Assembly (NCBI RefSeq): GCF_041296385.1
Contig: NC_091014.1
Coordinates: forward strand, 10,701,578-10,765,577
Length of the DNA stretch: 64,000 bases
Direction of reading: 5' to 3'
From: Aphelocoma coerulescens
Lineage: Eukaryota > Chordata > Aves > Passeriformes > Corvidae
Below the pieces are notes generated by a model, which worked only from the letters and a program-made list of their open reading frames with translations, searched no databases and had not been told where the DNA came from. The position numbers and the translations under genes are program-made. Below, one piece after another: positions 48,200 to 59,737 of this stretch; positions within the stretch are counted from its first letter, which is position 1, and every line of letters starts with the position of its first letter.

Positions 48200-49940
48200 T
48201 AGATATATAAATATTTTTGCAAAAGAAAATACTGCAGAAAGTAAGGCAATGTGTGTTAGATGTTGGTATACTTTGCGCTTCTGGATAGTTAGCTTGAGAT
48301 TCATCTTTGTGTGACAGAAATCAACTACTCCTTCCAATGTTTTTAATTTGGTTGAGACCATTTAAGTGCAAGACAGTATAAAAATACATGTGTTATACTC
48401 TCTCCAAGCACCATGGCTGTAAAAATAATTGCAGATGTAATTTATAGCTCAGAAAACGTCAGAGTTATATTTGCAATGATCAGGCAGTGGAAGAATATAT
48501 TATGACTGCCTCAGCCACAGCTGGGTTTAGGATCCCTTCTCTGCAGTCTTAGATGCAGTATAAGCAAATCCCACGTGATAATTCTGGTTCTGTTCAATCC
48601 AAGATGCACTGCAATATCCAGCTGCTCCATAGGACCTTGAATTGCCCAGCAGCTCCACCAGACTAAAGTGACACTGCCATTTAATCTAGTTTTAGTGAAG
48701 GACTGTGTAAATTTCAGAACTGCAACATGCATGTTTTGTGTGGCTGCTCACCTCAATGTGTAACTTTAATCAATTCAAGCATCTGAAAAAGGAATTTCAG
48801 AAATTCTGAACACAAAGAAATATAGCTGAAGGTAGGCAGCTATCTGCAGGGGTGTGCCAGTTAACTTCTGGAGCTTTCTGGGCCCTTAGAGGTGGAACCA
48901 AGGCTGCAGTGGCCTGCAGGTTTTTCCAGTCGTTCAGATTTCAAAGCTCTCTCCAGACCAGCGCAGGCACTTAAAAGAACCCTTTCAAGGAACTACACTT
49001 CTAATTTAGAGCCATAAATGGTTCCTATGTCCTGTGGAACAGTAGAAAAGCTGGAACATGTTCAGGTGATGAAAACTGATGTCCTTTCTTCTAGGATAAC
49101 CTGTGTATTTTCACATGATGAGAGAGTTTTTAAAAAAAAAAAATCCTGGGAACACAGCAGCATCTTTATTTATCTAATGGGACATTAATACCACTTTCCC
49201 AGTGTTTGGATCCAGGTTCTGGAGCTAATCTGCCCAGACTGGAGGAGGTCTGGTAATGTGTCCTAGTTAGACCCTCACCTGCAGTCCCATCCTGCAAGCC
49301 ACCATGGGTCACCCTGCCAGTGTGCTATTTGCCAAGGAAGGAAACTCAATAGGTCCTGAAGGTCATCAGAGGTCTGAGTCAGGCTTTATAATCTGCACAG
49401 TTTTTATGCAGGAGAACCAACTGGGACTGACACATCATGTCTATACAGGCTGAACCTTCCAGTATCTGAGAGCACTGACACCCAATCTTTCTGGAGCTGT
49501 TTGTTTTTTTCTCTCTTCCTGTGTCTGTGTTGGACTTTGAGAGCAGCATATAGTCTTCCCTTTACCTCACACTCACTCTTGTGAGGAGTGGAGAGGCCAG
49601 GAGTGCCATGGGAGTGAGTACAAGTGTGCGCATCACGTCCCCAGGCAGCTCCGGAGGACGAAATCCCCACCCAGGCTGGTTGCACACCTGCCGACAGTCC
49701 CCACCTGGCCGTGCAATTAGCACCCAGATCTGGCAAATGGAGGCTTGGCCATGTGTCCCTACCACCCATCAAATATGTCTGCATTAAACAATTCACCCAC
49801 CAGCTGCTCCCATTTAGTATTGCAGTGAGCTGGAAACACAGCTCCACAGCAGAGTTAATTTTGCTTAAATTAATGGAGGTTATCTTAGAGCAAAATGGGG
49901 ACTGACTCCTCTTGAAGCCTGTAGGACTTGCAAACAAGTT

Positions 49941-49975
49941 TTCAAGAATACTTCAGGAATACTTTTCAGGAATAC
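49941..49975. repeat. Triplicated 11-bp unit next to an LTR
   Basis: TTCAAGAATAC (49941-49951), TTCAGGAATAC (49952-49962) and TTCAGGAATAC (49965-49975) lie in a row, with two extra T before the third. The last copy abuts the TGTTACAG end of the neighbouring LTR. Confidence 0.88.
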
Positions 49976-50276
49976 TGTTACAGTGGGGATTCTGTAACAC
50001 GATGTATCAAACCAGGAGGTCCGTGGAAAAGAAATACAAGGACCAATTCTTGATGGATGTTTCAGAGATGTTTATTTCTCCAGCCGCATGGCCGGGCTCT
50101 GCCGAGGCACTGCTGCAATCACGGGACCCGAGGGTCCTTGCCCGCGCAGGGGAACACAAAACAACCAATGGGGAACGAGGCTGAGCAGGGGCAGGGAAAC
50201 CCCGTGCCTCCCCCCCATGACCCCTCTCCCAGGGCTACATGGCAGGGGAAGGGACCCCGAAAGAATACACCTTACA
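49976..50276 (-). mobile_element. Compact GC-rich solo LTR (ERVK-like)
   Basis: On the minus strand it reads TGTAAGGTGTATTCTTTCGG, then a GC- and CpG-rich U3 with an ATTGG (CCAAT-type) box (50165-50169), AATAAA in GGAGAAATAAACATC (50071-50076), and a U5 ending CCCCACTGTAACA at 49976. The TGT...ACA ends, the promoter-like CpG-rich U3 and the GAGAAATAAACATCTCTGA wording resemble short avian ERVK-type LTRs. It is about 301 bases with no internal sequence, hence a solo LTR. The flanking bases do not form an obvious 6-bp duplication with these borders. A GAATAC abuts the left end and another lies inside the right end at 50263-50268. Confidence 0.72.
50071..50076 (-). terminator. LTR polyadenylation signal AATAAA (minus strand)
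   Basis: TTTATT on the + strand gives AATAAA on the minus strand, about 95 bases from the 3' end of the LTR at 49976. This is typical placement at the R/U5 side. Confidence 0.6.
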
Positions 50277-53200
50277 CAGAGCATCCTGCATCCACACAAC
50301 ACATATAAATAATAACAAGAGTTTCCTCTGAAAATGCACTTCAGGATCATTCTGTATTGACAGAGTTCAACTGGAGTATTTTTCCTTATTTGCTGGGGAG
50401 ATAGATGTATAGATACATTCAGGTGAAAAAACAAAGGAAATTTCTAATAAAACAGCAACAAGAGCTGGTTTGTTTTCTCTTGCCTTTTTTTCCATTCCCT
50501 GCTAATGGATGCCTTCTGCTCATTATACGTGTCATTGTGTTGATATATTATTTTCATATACTTCCACATTCCTTGAATCAATTCTAAGCAAAAGGCACTG
50601 GAACTAGGTTTGTCAAAACAAAACTACCCCTTGGAGCCAGTGAAGCTTTGACATCACTCTAGGACGTGCCAAATGCACTCATTTACTCAGAGCTCATTCT
50701 TGGATATTATTCTCTCTGGGGACCAACTATACATCAAAAAAATGCTTTGTAAAAAGCTCTACTCATGGCTCTATGACAGATTCATTTTTAATATCTGCAA
50801 GGCACAACTTCTAAAGCAGGATTTCATGTATCAATAGATTTTACTTTGGGAGTGTTGCTATGATCATGAACATTTCTTAACCAACATGCACAAAGTCACC
50901 AGCAAAAAAATTGCAGTTGCACATAAATAACATCCTTTTCTCCTTGTTCTCTGAGAGAGATTTTTTAGTGTGGTCTTACCTGCCAAACTAAGCTGAGGAG
51001 ACTCAGTGAAGACTGTCAGATGAAATAAAAACAATTAAGAACAATTCAAGAACACTTTTAAGTCAGAGGCTGCCTCTTTTTACTTGTATCAGAATCCAGA
51101 CCCTGTAAAGAAATTCAAGTTAATGAATGTTTCAGTGTGACACCAGAGTGAGATCAGAGCCTTAGCAAAAAAAAATCTGTACTAATTCTTGCATATAAAG
51201 GTAAAAATGAAGGCCAAAAATATAAACACACACCCTGCAGAAATCACTTTTTCAGAAGATACTTTCACTGATTTTTAATAAATGAATTTCAGTGTATACA
51301 CAGTGCTCTACTTTTTTCTAAGTAAAATCTAAACTAGCTGTGTCTGGCGATTAAGTTATTCTTTAAAAGTAAGTATTTGTCACATCTGAAGCCAGAACTG
51401 ACCATCACAGTTGCCTGTTAATGAAGATAATATAAAAAAACTATGCAGAAGGGGCAAAAACTGAGCAAGAAGGCAAAAACCAGAATCCCTTCACTAACCT
51501 CTTCAAACTGTTTGGATGTATATATAATGTATATTAGCAGTAAGCAAGTGGCAGCCAGAGGCCCCAGCGAGTTTGGAGCCCTCACTGTGCTGATTATTGT
51601 ATGAACATAAACAGGAAATATTCCTTCCCTCAAAATCACTACAACTGAGACATCAGCAATGCACATCAGGGCTTGCAGGAAGCAGTGTGGCAGAAGGATG
51701 CTGGACCTGAGGGCAACTAACTGGAACACAAGATTGTGAAATCTATTGGCTGAACATTCAGCCGCAAGCTTTAGAGATTTTTTTTATTCCATAAAACAAG
51801 TCGACAAGAGCTACAAATGAATCACTTGCAGTCTGTCTACTTAAGGACTCTCATTAGCGAGAGGTATCACAGTGAAGATGGATCTTAAGAGAGAAAAGAA
51901 AGGAGACCAGGGTAATGGTTGTGTCTAATGACTTGGTTGTAAAGGTACAGAATCTAATAAAGCACAAGTTAATAAGCTCTCACTCTGAGAGAGCTTAACA
52001 TGACAGAAAGGCATGGTGATGATAGAATTTCTGTAACCAGATTATATAAATAGCATGGGTTGGTAGGGAGGGCTGTGGACAGAACTCTGCATTAAATATT
52101 AAGCACGTGCATTACCTGAGCTAAAGGATCCATTGCAGCAACCAGAACATTGTTGCATACCCTTAATTTCATTTGTTAAGCTTTTAGAAGGGGAAAGAAA
52201 AAACAACATATAAAGAGTTCAGTTAAAAAAATATTTACAGTGTCTGAGCTCTGGGCCCATTCCTGTGCTGCTGCTGCTCTGGTTATCTTTCTCAGTACAT
52301 CAGGGGTTCTGAGCAGAGCCTACCACCCCTGAATCATCCTTTCTGACAGGCAGGAGTTGTGTGAGAGGAGATAGACTTATCATTACAAAGTCAATGACCT
52401 AAATTTTCCCAAGACTTCTAGTAAAAACAGAATATGATAATGAAAGTCTTTGCCTAGCGAGTAGCTAGTTACAGTTCACTATCTTTCTTAAAATGCCAAC
52501 AGTGAGTAACCAATGATGGAAAATTGCTTGGGGAGAACACTTTCATCCTTTATCCAATGGAAATTTTATCTGGGAGAAGGAGACTGTTACAGTTTGACCA
52601 AAAAAAAAACCAAACCCCTAGTTGCTGGCAAAACAGAACTTTATAGGATGTGTAAGCAAGACTTCAGGATTTTAGGACAACAATTAACAGAGTCATTTGC
52701 TATATTATTTCAGCTAATGCATTCTATGATACATTTGCTGAGACTAAAGCATTGTGGGAGTCACATTAATAAATATACAGTATAATGCCTAATGACTTTT
52801 ATCACATTTCAAAGATTGAAGATTGTTTTCCTTTCTTTCTTTCTTTCTGGTTAGGACACTGATCTAACCATAGCCCAGAAAATATCTTGATTGTAAATTC
52901 CAGCCAGATAATTAAAAAAAAAAAAAAGAAAGAAGATGAAGCAGAAGTAGAGTTCAGGGAATCTGGCATTTCAAAACTGGTATCAAGTTAATTATTATGA
53001 CTTGGAAAAGAAAGGTACAAGAAATATTTGCATAGCCACCACTATTGGGGAATCTGAAAAATAGAAAACAACTCTTGCTAAAAGCAAGCTGATTTCCAGG
53101 GCCGGATAAAATGCTCCCCCCAACTTATCATGGCTGCTGGCCTGACCCTCCTCTTCTCCCACTTCTCAGCTCCTCTTGCTCACTCCTCACCCGCCAGTGA

Positions 53201-54510
53201 TGGCAGATGACTATGAGGAGCTGGAACAGGCTGCAAGGAATAGGTGTCTTACCGAGCAGGATGAGCTGCTGGAGGCAGGGAGATTATCCAAGGTTTCTGT
53301 CATTGCTGGACAGCAGCACGGTGACCATGGCTCCCCTCGTTCCTCCTGGTATCCTTGATGGGAAGTGTTCTGGAAAGCGTCTCTCTGAAAATAGGCCTGC
53401 TGAAGACAGAAAACAGAGTAAACATGGCAGCGAGAAATGATCACTCCATCCTTGCTCATCGTGCCTCTGACAGATTCACACAGACCTAACACGACAGTTG
53501 TCTATGACTTGCAGAGCCCCACAGCCAAGGGGGAGAGGGAGCGAGGGCAAAGTGGGATAAATAATGATACATTCACAGTAACAAGGCAGTGGTATGGAAA
53601 TCTGTCAAGAAATACACACTCCCAATAATAGGAAGAAAGCAAGGGCTGATCTTGTTTAATACAAGGCTGGAGTTAACACATTCTGCTACATGGGAAATAA
53701 ACCAGCTCCTTTCTTCAGGAGCAGAGGTGCCCCTCCATCTGCATAATAGCTGTGCACAGCTTGGGGTCACTTGATCTTCCAGACACCCCTCTCTTCCTCA
53801 GCTGGCTTGTTATCATCCTGTTATTATCTTCATATTTCCCCTGGTTATTATCAGCATGTTACCTTTGCCTTTATGTCGACAATCTACCTGGCAATTTTCT
53901 CCTCTCCAGCTGGCTTCCGTGTTTCCTAGGTAAGAAAACTAATGTTCTTTGCTCCAGAGTGAATGTCCTATTCATTATTCTCAATGTACTGTGACACAGC
54001 AACACTGAATATCAAAAACCTGCAGTAAATTCTCATCTATTTCTCAGTCATATAGAACAATTAAGCAAACAGCACAGATAGCAACCTGCCTTTTATCATC
54101 CCTATTGAATTTAGGTTTGACTGTGCTACATTTAACAATTGCCCAGACCCGCAATGCAAATGAATATGTGGATAAACAGTTTAATATTGCACATTATGAT
54201 GTGCCAGAGAGCACTTCCATTGTACCACGTTCTTGATGGTAACCCAGATAAATCACTTTTCATACCCTAACAGGCTGAAGCAGAATGCAATTAGTGAAAG
54301 AATTGCTGCAAAGAAACTGTGTACTGATAACTGTGATCAGCTGTCTGCATCCATACAGCTCCCAGACTGGAAATGAACTCTTGCTAAGGGTTTGTCTCTG
54401 ACCTATTCTGTGCTCTCAGTCAAGTCTCTGGAGGTAGGACTGCCTCGATGTCACAGTCTGGGTATCCTGTTTCCCACAGAGTGGTTCTGAAAACTGTAGT
54501 CACCAGCATC
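50277..54510. other. AT-rich DNA with a GC-richer patch, no recognised gene
   Basis: Includes a (CTTT)n tract (52829-52848) and an A-run (about 52915-52927). A GC-richer stretch at 53100-53560 has overlapping frames on both strands, among them 60 codons on the + strand (53176-53358) with an acidic MADDYEELEQAARNR segment. No domain is recognised and no splice structure can be shown. Region 54100-54330 has a perfect octamer ATGCAAAT (54154-54161). Confidence 0.45.
52829..52848. repeat. (CTTT)n simple repeat
   Basis: About four and a half CTTT units in a pyrimidine-rich tract. Confidence 0.88.
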
Positions 54511-54667
54511 TCACAGAATCAGAGAATAGTCAAGGTTGGAAGGGACCACAGTGGGTCACGTAAGCCAACCTCCCTGCTGTGGCAGGCTCATCCCAGAGCA
54601 CAAGGCCCAGGATTGCATCCAGACAGTTCTTTAATATCTCCAGTGAGGGGAAATACACAACAATCTC
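54511..54667 (-). mobile_element. CR1 LINE 3'-end fragment
   Basis: On the + strand TCACAGAATCAGAGAATAGT (two octamer remnants) is followed by CAAGGTTGGAAGGGACCACA, then GGATTGCATCCAGACAG and TTTAATATCTCCAGTGAGGG, the reverse complement of a CR1 3' UTR running into the ORF2 end. It is about 157 bases, minus strand, 5'-truncated, moderately diverged. Confidence 0.85.
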
Positions 54668-56857
54668 AAAATCAAACTCAAAAGCTTAACAAAAGCAACA
54701 AATAAGATTGACCTGGTGCAGAAGTAACTGAGTGCTTCATCATTCTTGACTATTACACTGATGTACACACTGGTCATTTGGTCTTTCAGTAAAGGAAAGG
54801 TTAAAGTCCCTCTTGTCCTATAAAATTGACCACTACCACAGTAAAAGTCTTTCACCTTTTTTTATAAATGCATCAAAATCTGTAGACCTCAGCAAAGACA
54901 CATGATCAGTAGCCAGCATTTCTCATGCTTAGAAACTTAGAGTTCTGCAAACTTTACCAAAACGGAGGTCAAGCTACCTCTAAAGTCAGAAAATACAAAA
55001 ATCAAGTTATGACAACCTCACATCAAAATCCAAAAAAATGTCCACTTAAAAGTAGTAATTAAAACTAATAATAAAACAGCAATTAAGCCAGCATTATTTA
55101 TATTGTTTCTTCATTTAAAAACTACAGAATTATAAGAATTTAAATGAAAATGTTGTTGTCAATTTCCATTTGAAAAGTCTATTTAAGGAGGACTTAATGA
55201 CTTCAGTTTTTTAAAGTCATTTTGTACTCATGGTTAATTAAATGCACAAGGACTTCCACTGAGAATCAGGATGTTCTAAATAATGTAATAATAACTTGTG
55301 TAACCAATTACTGTAAAATAAAACTGGATTATCCAATATGACCTGTCTGGCTTCAGTATTCATAATTTTAAATCCCTTTTAATTAAATCCTCAGGGTACT
55401 ATATTTAACGTAAAACAACCGTGACCTTCTTTATAATGTAAATGTAGTAGCCATAGTGGGTCAGGAATGAATTTTGGTTCCACAACTGGGTGACTCATTC
55501 ATCAGAAAATTTTCTGGGCTGTCATCCTATTTAAACAACATTATGAGCCAGTTTCTCAGCTGCTGAAAATAGGGTGTTGTAAATTGACTGTAATGGCACT
55601 AGGGCTTTATACCACTGCTCTTTATTTCTAAGCAACAGAAAACAGAGGAAAGTGTACATGCATTCTTTGATTAACTGATGAAGATGAGGTTTATTCTGAG
55701 AAAAATGTATAACCTCTTCTCCCTCCTTCCTGTGCTTTTTGGTTTGGTTGTTGGGGTCTTTGTTGTTAGGGTTTTGCAGTTTTTTTATTGTAGGTGTTCT
55801 AGGGAGAGCTTGCTTCATTCTGGGTTTGGGTCTTGGATATTGTTTTTCTGTTAATTAGTGTTGTGCTTTCCAGAACAGCATCAAGGCCAAGTGAGATCTT
55901 GTTATCTAAAGGGCATGACAATAAACATATCAAACTGGGGAGTGATTTTTCTATGATGTTAGCAGTCTACCCACACATGCTATAATAGTTTTTCCCATTT
56001 TCTGATTTTTTCTGCCTATTTTTAAACCAGCTGAACTATCTTTTCTGCACAGTGAAGACCTGTAAGTATGTTATATCCTCATTTTGCTTTTTACATCATT
56101 TAAGTAGTTGTTATATTTATAAAACACAGATATTCTCGAAATATAAAAAGTCAGGACTTAAGTGCAGACACACACTTAAGTGCAGATACCCAGACATGCT
56201 TAATACCCAGTCATAAAAAATCTCAAAATGAAGTTAATCATATTTTTTTCAAGTGACACTGATGAACCTTTCAAGATGTCTAAAATATGCTGCAGTTAGT
56301 ATAGGCAAGATGTGTTGCACACTAGATTAATAGACTGAATTTAATCTATACTACACTAATCTGAAAAAAAAAAAAAATTGAGGCAGGACCAAGAAATGAT
56401 CAGAGCATGTTAGAAGGCTGATTGTGGATATCTCATTGCTCATTTTTCCTTGCCATTACCCTTCAGAGGATGCCTACAGAAGTTTAAATAATGACGTAAG
56501 GCCCTGACACCAAAAAAAGGTAACAGCATTATGTAAAAAGCTATTCAGATTTTTAACTTATGTGCTGTTTTCTTGTGAAGGCAAAGTATGTAAGGGAATC
56601 ACTGATGAACAGATCAGGGAGTCCTGACCTCAGCACTGGGCAGGCATACAAAGCAATTATTACAATGCAGCTAACATTTCATTTTGCTAATCAAAAAATT
56701 ATCAACTATTCAACAAGATTTAAGACCTTTTCATTCACAAGGTCACTTGATTCCTTCTTTCTGGAACACTAAGCAATCTATCTGACTTAGTATCTATTCT
56801 TATATAGGAAGATTTTATTGTCTGAAGAATATGGCCTGAGAATACATTCTGCCACAT
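54668..56857. other. AT-rich DNA, no recognised gene
   Basis: Holds a T/G-rich low-complexity stretch near 55735-55800 that alone accounts for the 95-codon minus-strand frame there. It also has a 13-base word ACTTAAGTGCAGA present twice (56156-56168 and 56174-56186) and a poly-A run near 56367-56379. Region 55000-55420 is rich in TAAT-type words. Confidence 0.45.
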
Positions 56858-57063
56858 TGTCATGGTTTAGCAATGGTACTCCCCGATTCAGAGCTCCCAC
56901 TGAGACTCTACTGGAAGGGACCACTTCTCCCTGGAAGACATTCCTTTTCCCCTTTCCCCCAGCCCCAAAAATGACAAGGCAGTACAGAATAACCTCCAAA
57001 TCTTAACCATGACCCCTCCTGGATACTGCAAGTATTAACCCTGTCCTGGCTGGAACCAGGACA
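56858..57063. mobile_element. LTR-like element with inverted ends
   Basis: The left end TGTCATGGTTTAGC and the right end GCTGGAACCAGGACA are imperfect inverted complements (the right end reversed reads TGTCCTGGTTCCAGC), giving TGT...ACA termini like an ERVL-type LTR. The inside is pyrimidine-rich and GC-richer than its flanks. CACAT lies immediately left (56853-56857) and also at 57062-57066 overlapping the right end, a possible 5-bp target duplication if the edge is shifted by two bases. It is only about 206 bases, so it may be a truncated LTR or a short non-autonomous element. Confidence 0.4.
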
Positions 57064-57087
57064 CATATATTACTTCTGTCATATCAG

Positions 57088-57104
57088 AAAAAAAAAAAAA
57101 AAAA
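57088..57104. repeat. Poly-A run (17 A)
   Basis: A homopolymer run 25 bases right of the LTR-like element at 56858. No direct link is evident. Confidence 0.85.
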
Positions 57105-57880
57105 TCCTTTTTTCTGCTTCTTTCAAAAACTAGCATGGAAAAATCTTATCTTTAGTGGATCTTACTCTTTTGGGATTGTGGTAATAGGAAAATTGAAGCA
57201 AACTGTTATGTACTGCTGTGGACTGAGTAGGAATGTGTGCTGCAACTATGAAATCTGAAATATAAGGCAGAGATATATAAGGAGAAAAAAAAATCATTCC
57301 AGAAAAGTTAAGGTTTGGTAACAGATGTGTTTTTATTGTTTTCATATTCAGTCCTTTATGTTAATATACAAATATGCACTGTGTGCACATCATGTAATCA
57401 GCTCACAGGGTAAGCATTAAATTAGATCCTATTTTCATGCTCAGCACATTGATGAGGAGATGAACAAAACACATATCTCTGATTTCTGATTCTTGATTTC
57501 CAGTGGGGAGTTGTCCAGAAGTATTAAATCAAGAGCCACTGAACCATCCCATTTCTATTTGCTATTGTTGAATAGATTTTATCCTTTTCCTTCTCATTTT
57601 CTCATGCTTGCTTAGTTTTCTTTCTTCACCAACACTTTTCATTAGCTAACAAGTCTAAATATGCGTACAAATGTAGAAATATGTGTATGTATTGTATTTT
57701 TTCCAGTGACACCAGGAACCTGTGGATGGTTATCTAAATAAATAATTGCAATGTGTGTGTTTTGTGCTCTTTTAGTTTTCTATCCTGTGTTTGTAAGCGT
57801 TGTAACAGTATGGATATTACAAATAATCTGTTTGACCAGCAAATAAAGAATACTATGGACCTTAAAGAAAATTAGGTTCC

Positions 57881-57898
57881 TTTTTTTTTTTTTTTTTT
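57881..57898. repeat. Poly-T run (18 T)
   Basis: A run of 18 T, that is, poly-A on the minus strand. No retroposed gene body is recognised on that strand. Confidence 0.88.
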
Positions 57899-59737
57899 CT
57901 TGTGTCTCCATCATTAATCCTTCCCTGGGTAACACTTTCCTCTTGCTAGGAAAATAAAACAAAATAAATTAAAACAAAACATAAACTAAACCACAGGAAC
58001 ACTGCTTTACCATTTGAAGGTGTTAAGATATCACAGAAACTAAGATATAAGACTATGTAATTTCTTGCTGTAGAGGTAACTGAAGTGGAATCTTCTTTCT
58101 TTATATTAGTGTTTGATCCACTGGCTATTTTTCCAAATAAATTGGAACTGAACACGTTTCAATCATCCTGGTTTGCTCTAGCTATTGTAAGCAGCAGCTG
58201 CATAACTCTTCTCAGCCACAGACAATCTCTGAGCCCTCTTCAGGGATAGTCTTAGGCAGGTTTTCAGACACAGCTCTTATATATCACTATAATGAAAGTG
58301 GCACTTTCTTTTTTACAGAGTCTGGTCTCCTGGTTGCTTCTAAATGCTCCCTTGCATCACTGGATAGAATGGAAACATTTTCTCATTCTAAGTACTTATC
58401 TTTGTCCCCAGTTAATGTTATGGCAGGAACTAACTCTATAAACAAAAATATTACAGTGATGACATTCCAAAATTTCAGCTGCAAATTGCCGTCTCTACTG
58501 TCCTTCATACTTTTACTCTTTGAGATGAAAAAAATGGGTAAATTCTGATGGGAAAACATGAATAATTTTGCTGAAAGTATGTCCTTCCACTGAAGATTTT
58601 CCATTTATCTTAGAAAAAAACCCTGTTAGCTACAATTTCTTATGTTGCTTTTGCTTAGAAAATACAATAAATTTCATAACTTGATGTCAGGAATATGGCT
58701 AGAAATAGACCCCCTATTACCTCTGTCTTAAGCCCTATTCTTTAACTGCAAGATTACTGCAGGAGTCTTTAATAATTAATTTTGCAAAAATTCTCTTCTT
58801 TAAGGTCGCACTGCAGCTCTTACCACAAGTTACTTTACATGTGTAAGATACATACATACATGAGCACTTTCTAGGAAGGACAGTAGAATAATATCAAAGA
58901 CTAATAAAAATCTATGAAAAATGAATATGAGAGATTAATAATAGTAGTGTGAATAAGGTGTATTATGTAGAATAATATTTAGGTTAGATAATGTAACTTA
59001 GTTTAAGTGGGTCATGGATAGAATGTCCCACATCTGTCAGTCAGTCAAAAGTACAAACCAATTACCATAAATCAGACAAAGAGACAAAGGCAAAACATGA
59101 AACAAACAAAAAAAAAATTCAAATCAAAATCTGGTTTTTTTTCATACTTAGTTTATTTCACATTTATTACGAAGTCTATATTCAGAAGCTTTTGTTTTTA
59201 TTTAGTGGGGAAGATGAGAAAAGGAGTCTAAATATGCAAAACTTGAAAAAAACATAGTTGCAATGAAGTTTCACACTCATGGTCTCCAAAGCACATATGT
59301 AGCTGTCATCATCACAGCTCATACAAACTGCCTACGTACAGTCACAAGTGCTCAGGGTTTACCAGAAGCCAAACAGGCAGATGGATCATTCTCTGTATAT
59401 GTGTCTACATAGTTTTACTCTTGCTGCATACCACTGATCATCCTCCCTTCATCTGCAGGCTCCCTTCAACTGCATGTTTGACCTTTTTGAACCCCATGGC
59501 AAGCTATTATAAATAGGAGAACAGAAGTGTGGGATGATGTGGTGTACAGGTACTCTGCATGCACTTAACCCAGCTCCTATGAACATGACACTGGATATAT
59601 GTACATGTTATCATTTAAATTTATTCTTTAGTTCATTTTAAGTCCCAGCTCATACACCCACCACACTGCCTGCATTTTGGTATGCCTTGAACTTCAGCTT
59701 TGACAACTGGCATGCTGATAAGGAAACTTGGTTGGAA

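Larger units (their letters stand above)
40569..49975. other. AT-rich DNA, no recognised gene
   Basis: About 9.4 kb with no recognised LINE or LTR. It contains a long poly-A (42605-42632), a SOX-like inverted word pair (42495-42519), a perfect 22-bp tandem duplication (46088-46131), a (GATA)n tract (48174-48199) and a triplicated 11-bp unit at its right end. A more GC-rich patch at 49560-49770 gives overlapping frames on both strands, including the longest non-repeat frame (minus, 49404-49937, 177 codons), with no recognisable domain. Confidence 0.45.
57064..59737. other. AT-rich DNA, no recognised gene
   Basis: Contains poly-A (57088-57104) and poly-T (57881-57898) runs and short frames without motifs. 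Nothing else is recognised. Confidence 0.45.

Noticed and set aside
50072..50434. 120-codon minus-strand frame and overlapping + frames
   Set aside because: They fall in the GC-rich LTR at 49976-50276, where stops are rare by composition.
53752..53994. 80-codon hydrophobic + strand frame
   Set aside because: Hydrophobicity follows from T/C-rich sequence. There is no signal-peptide design, homologue or exon structure that I can support.
55531..55818. 95-codon minus-strand frame with a Lys/Asn-rich start
   Set aside because: The N-terminal part is the reverse of a T/G-rich low-complexity stretch, with no known motif.
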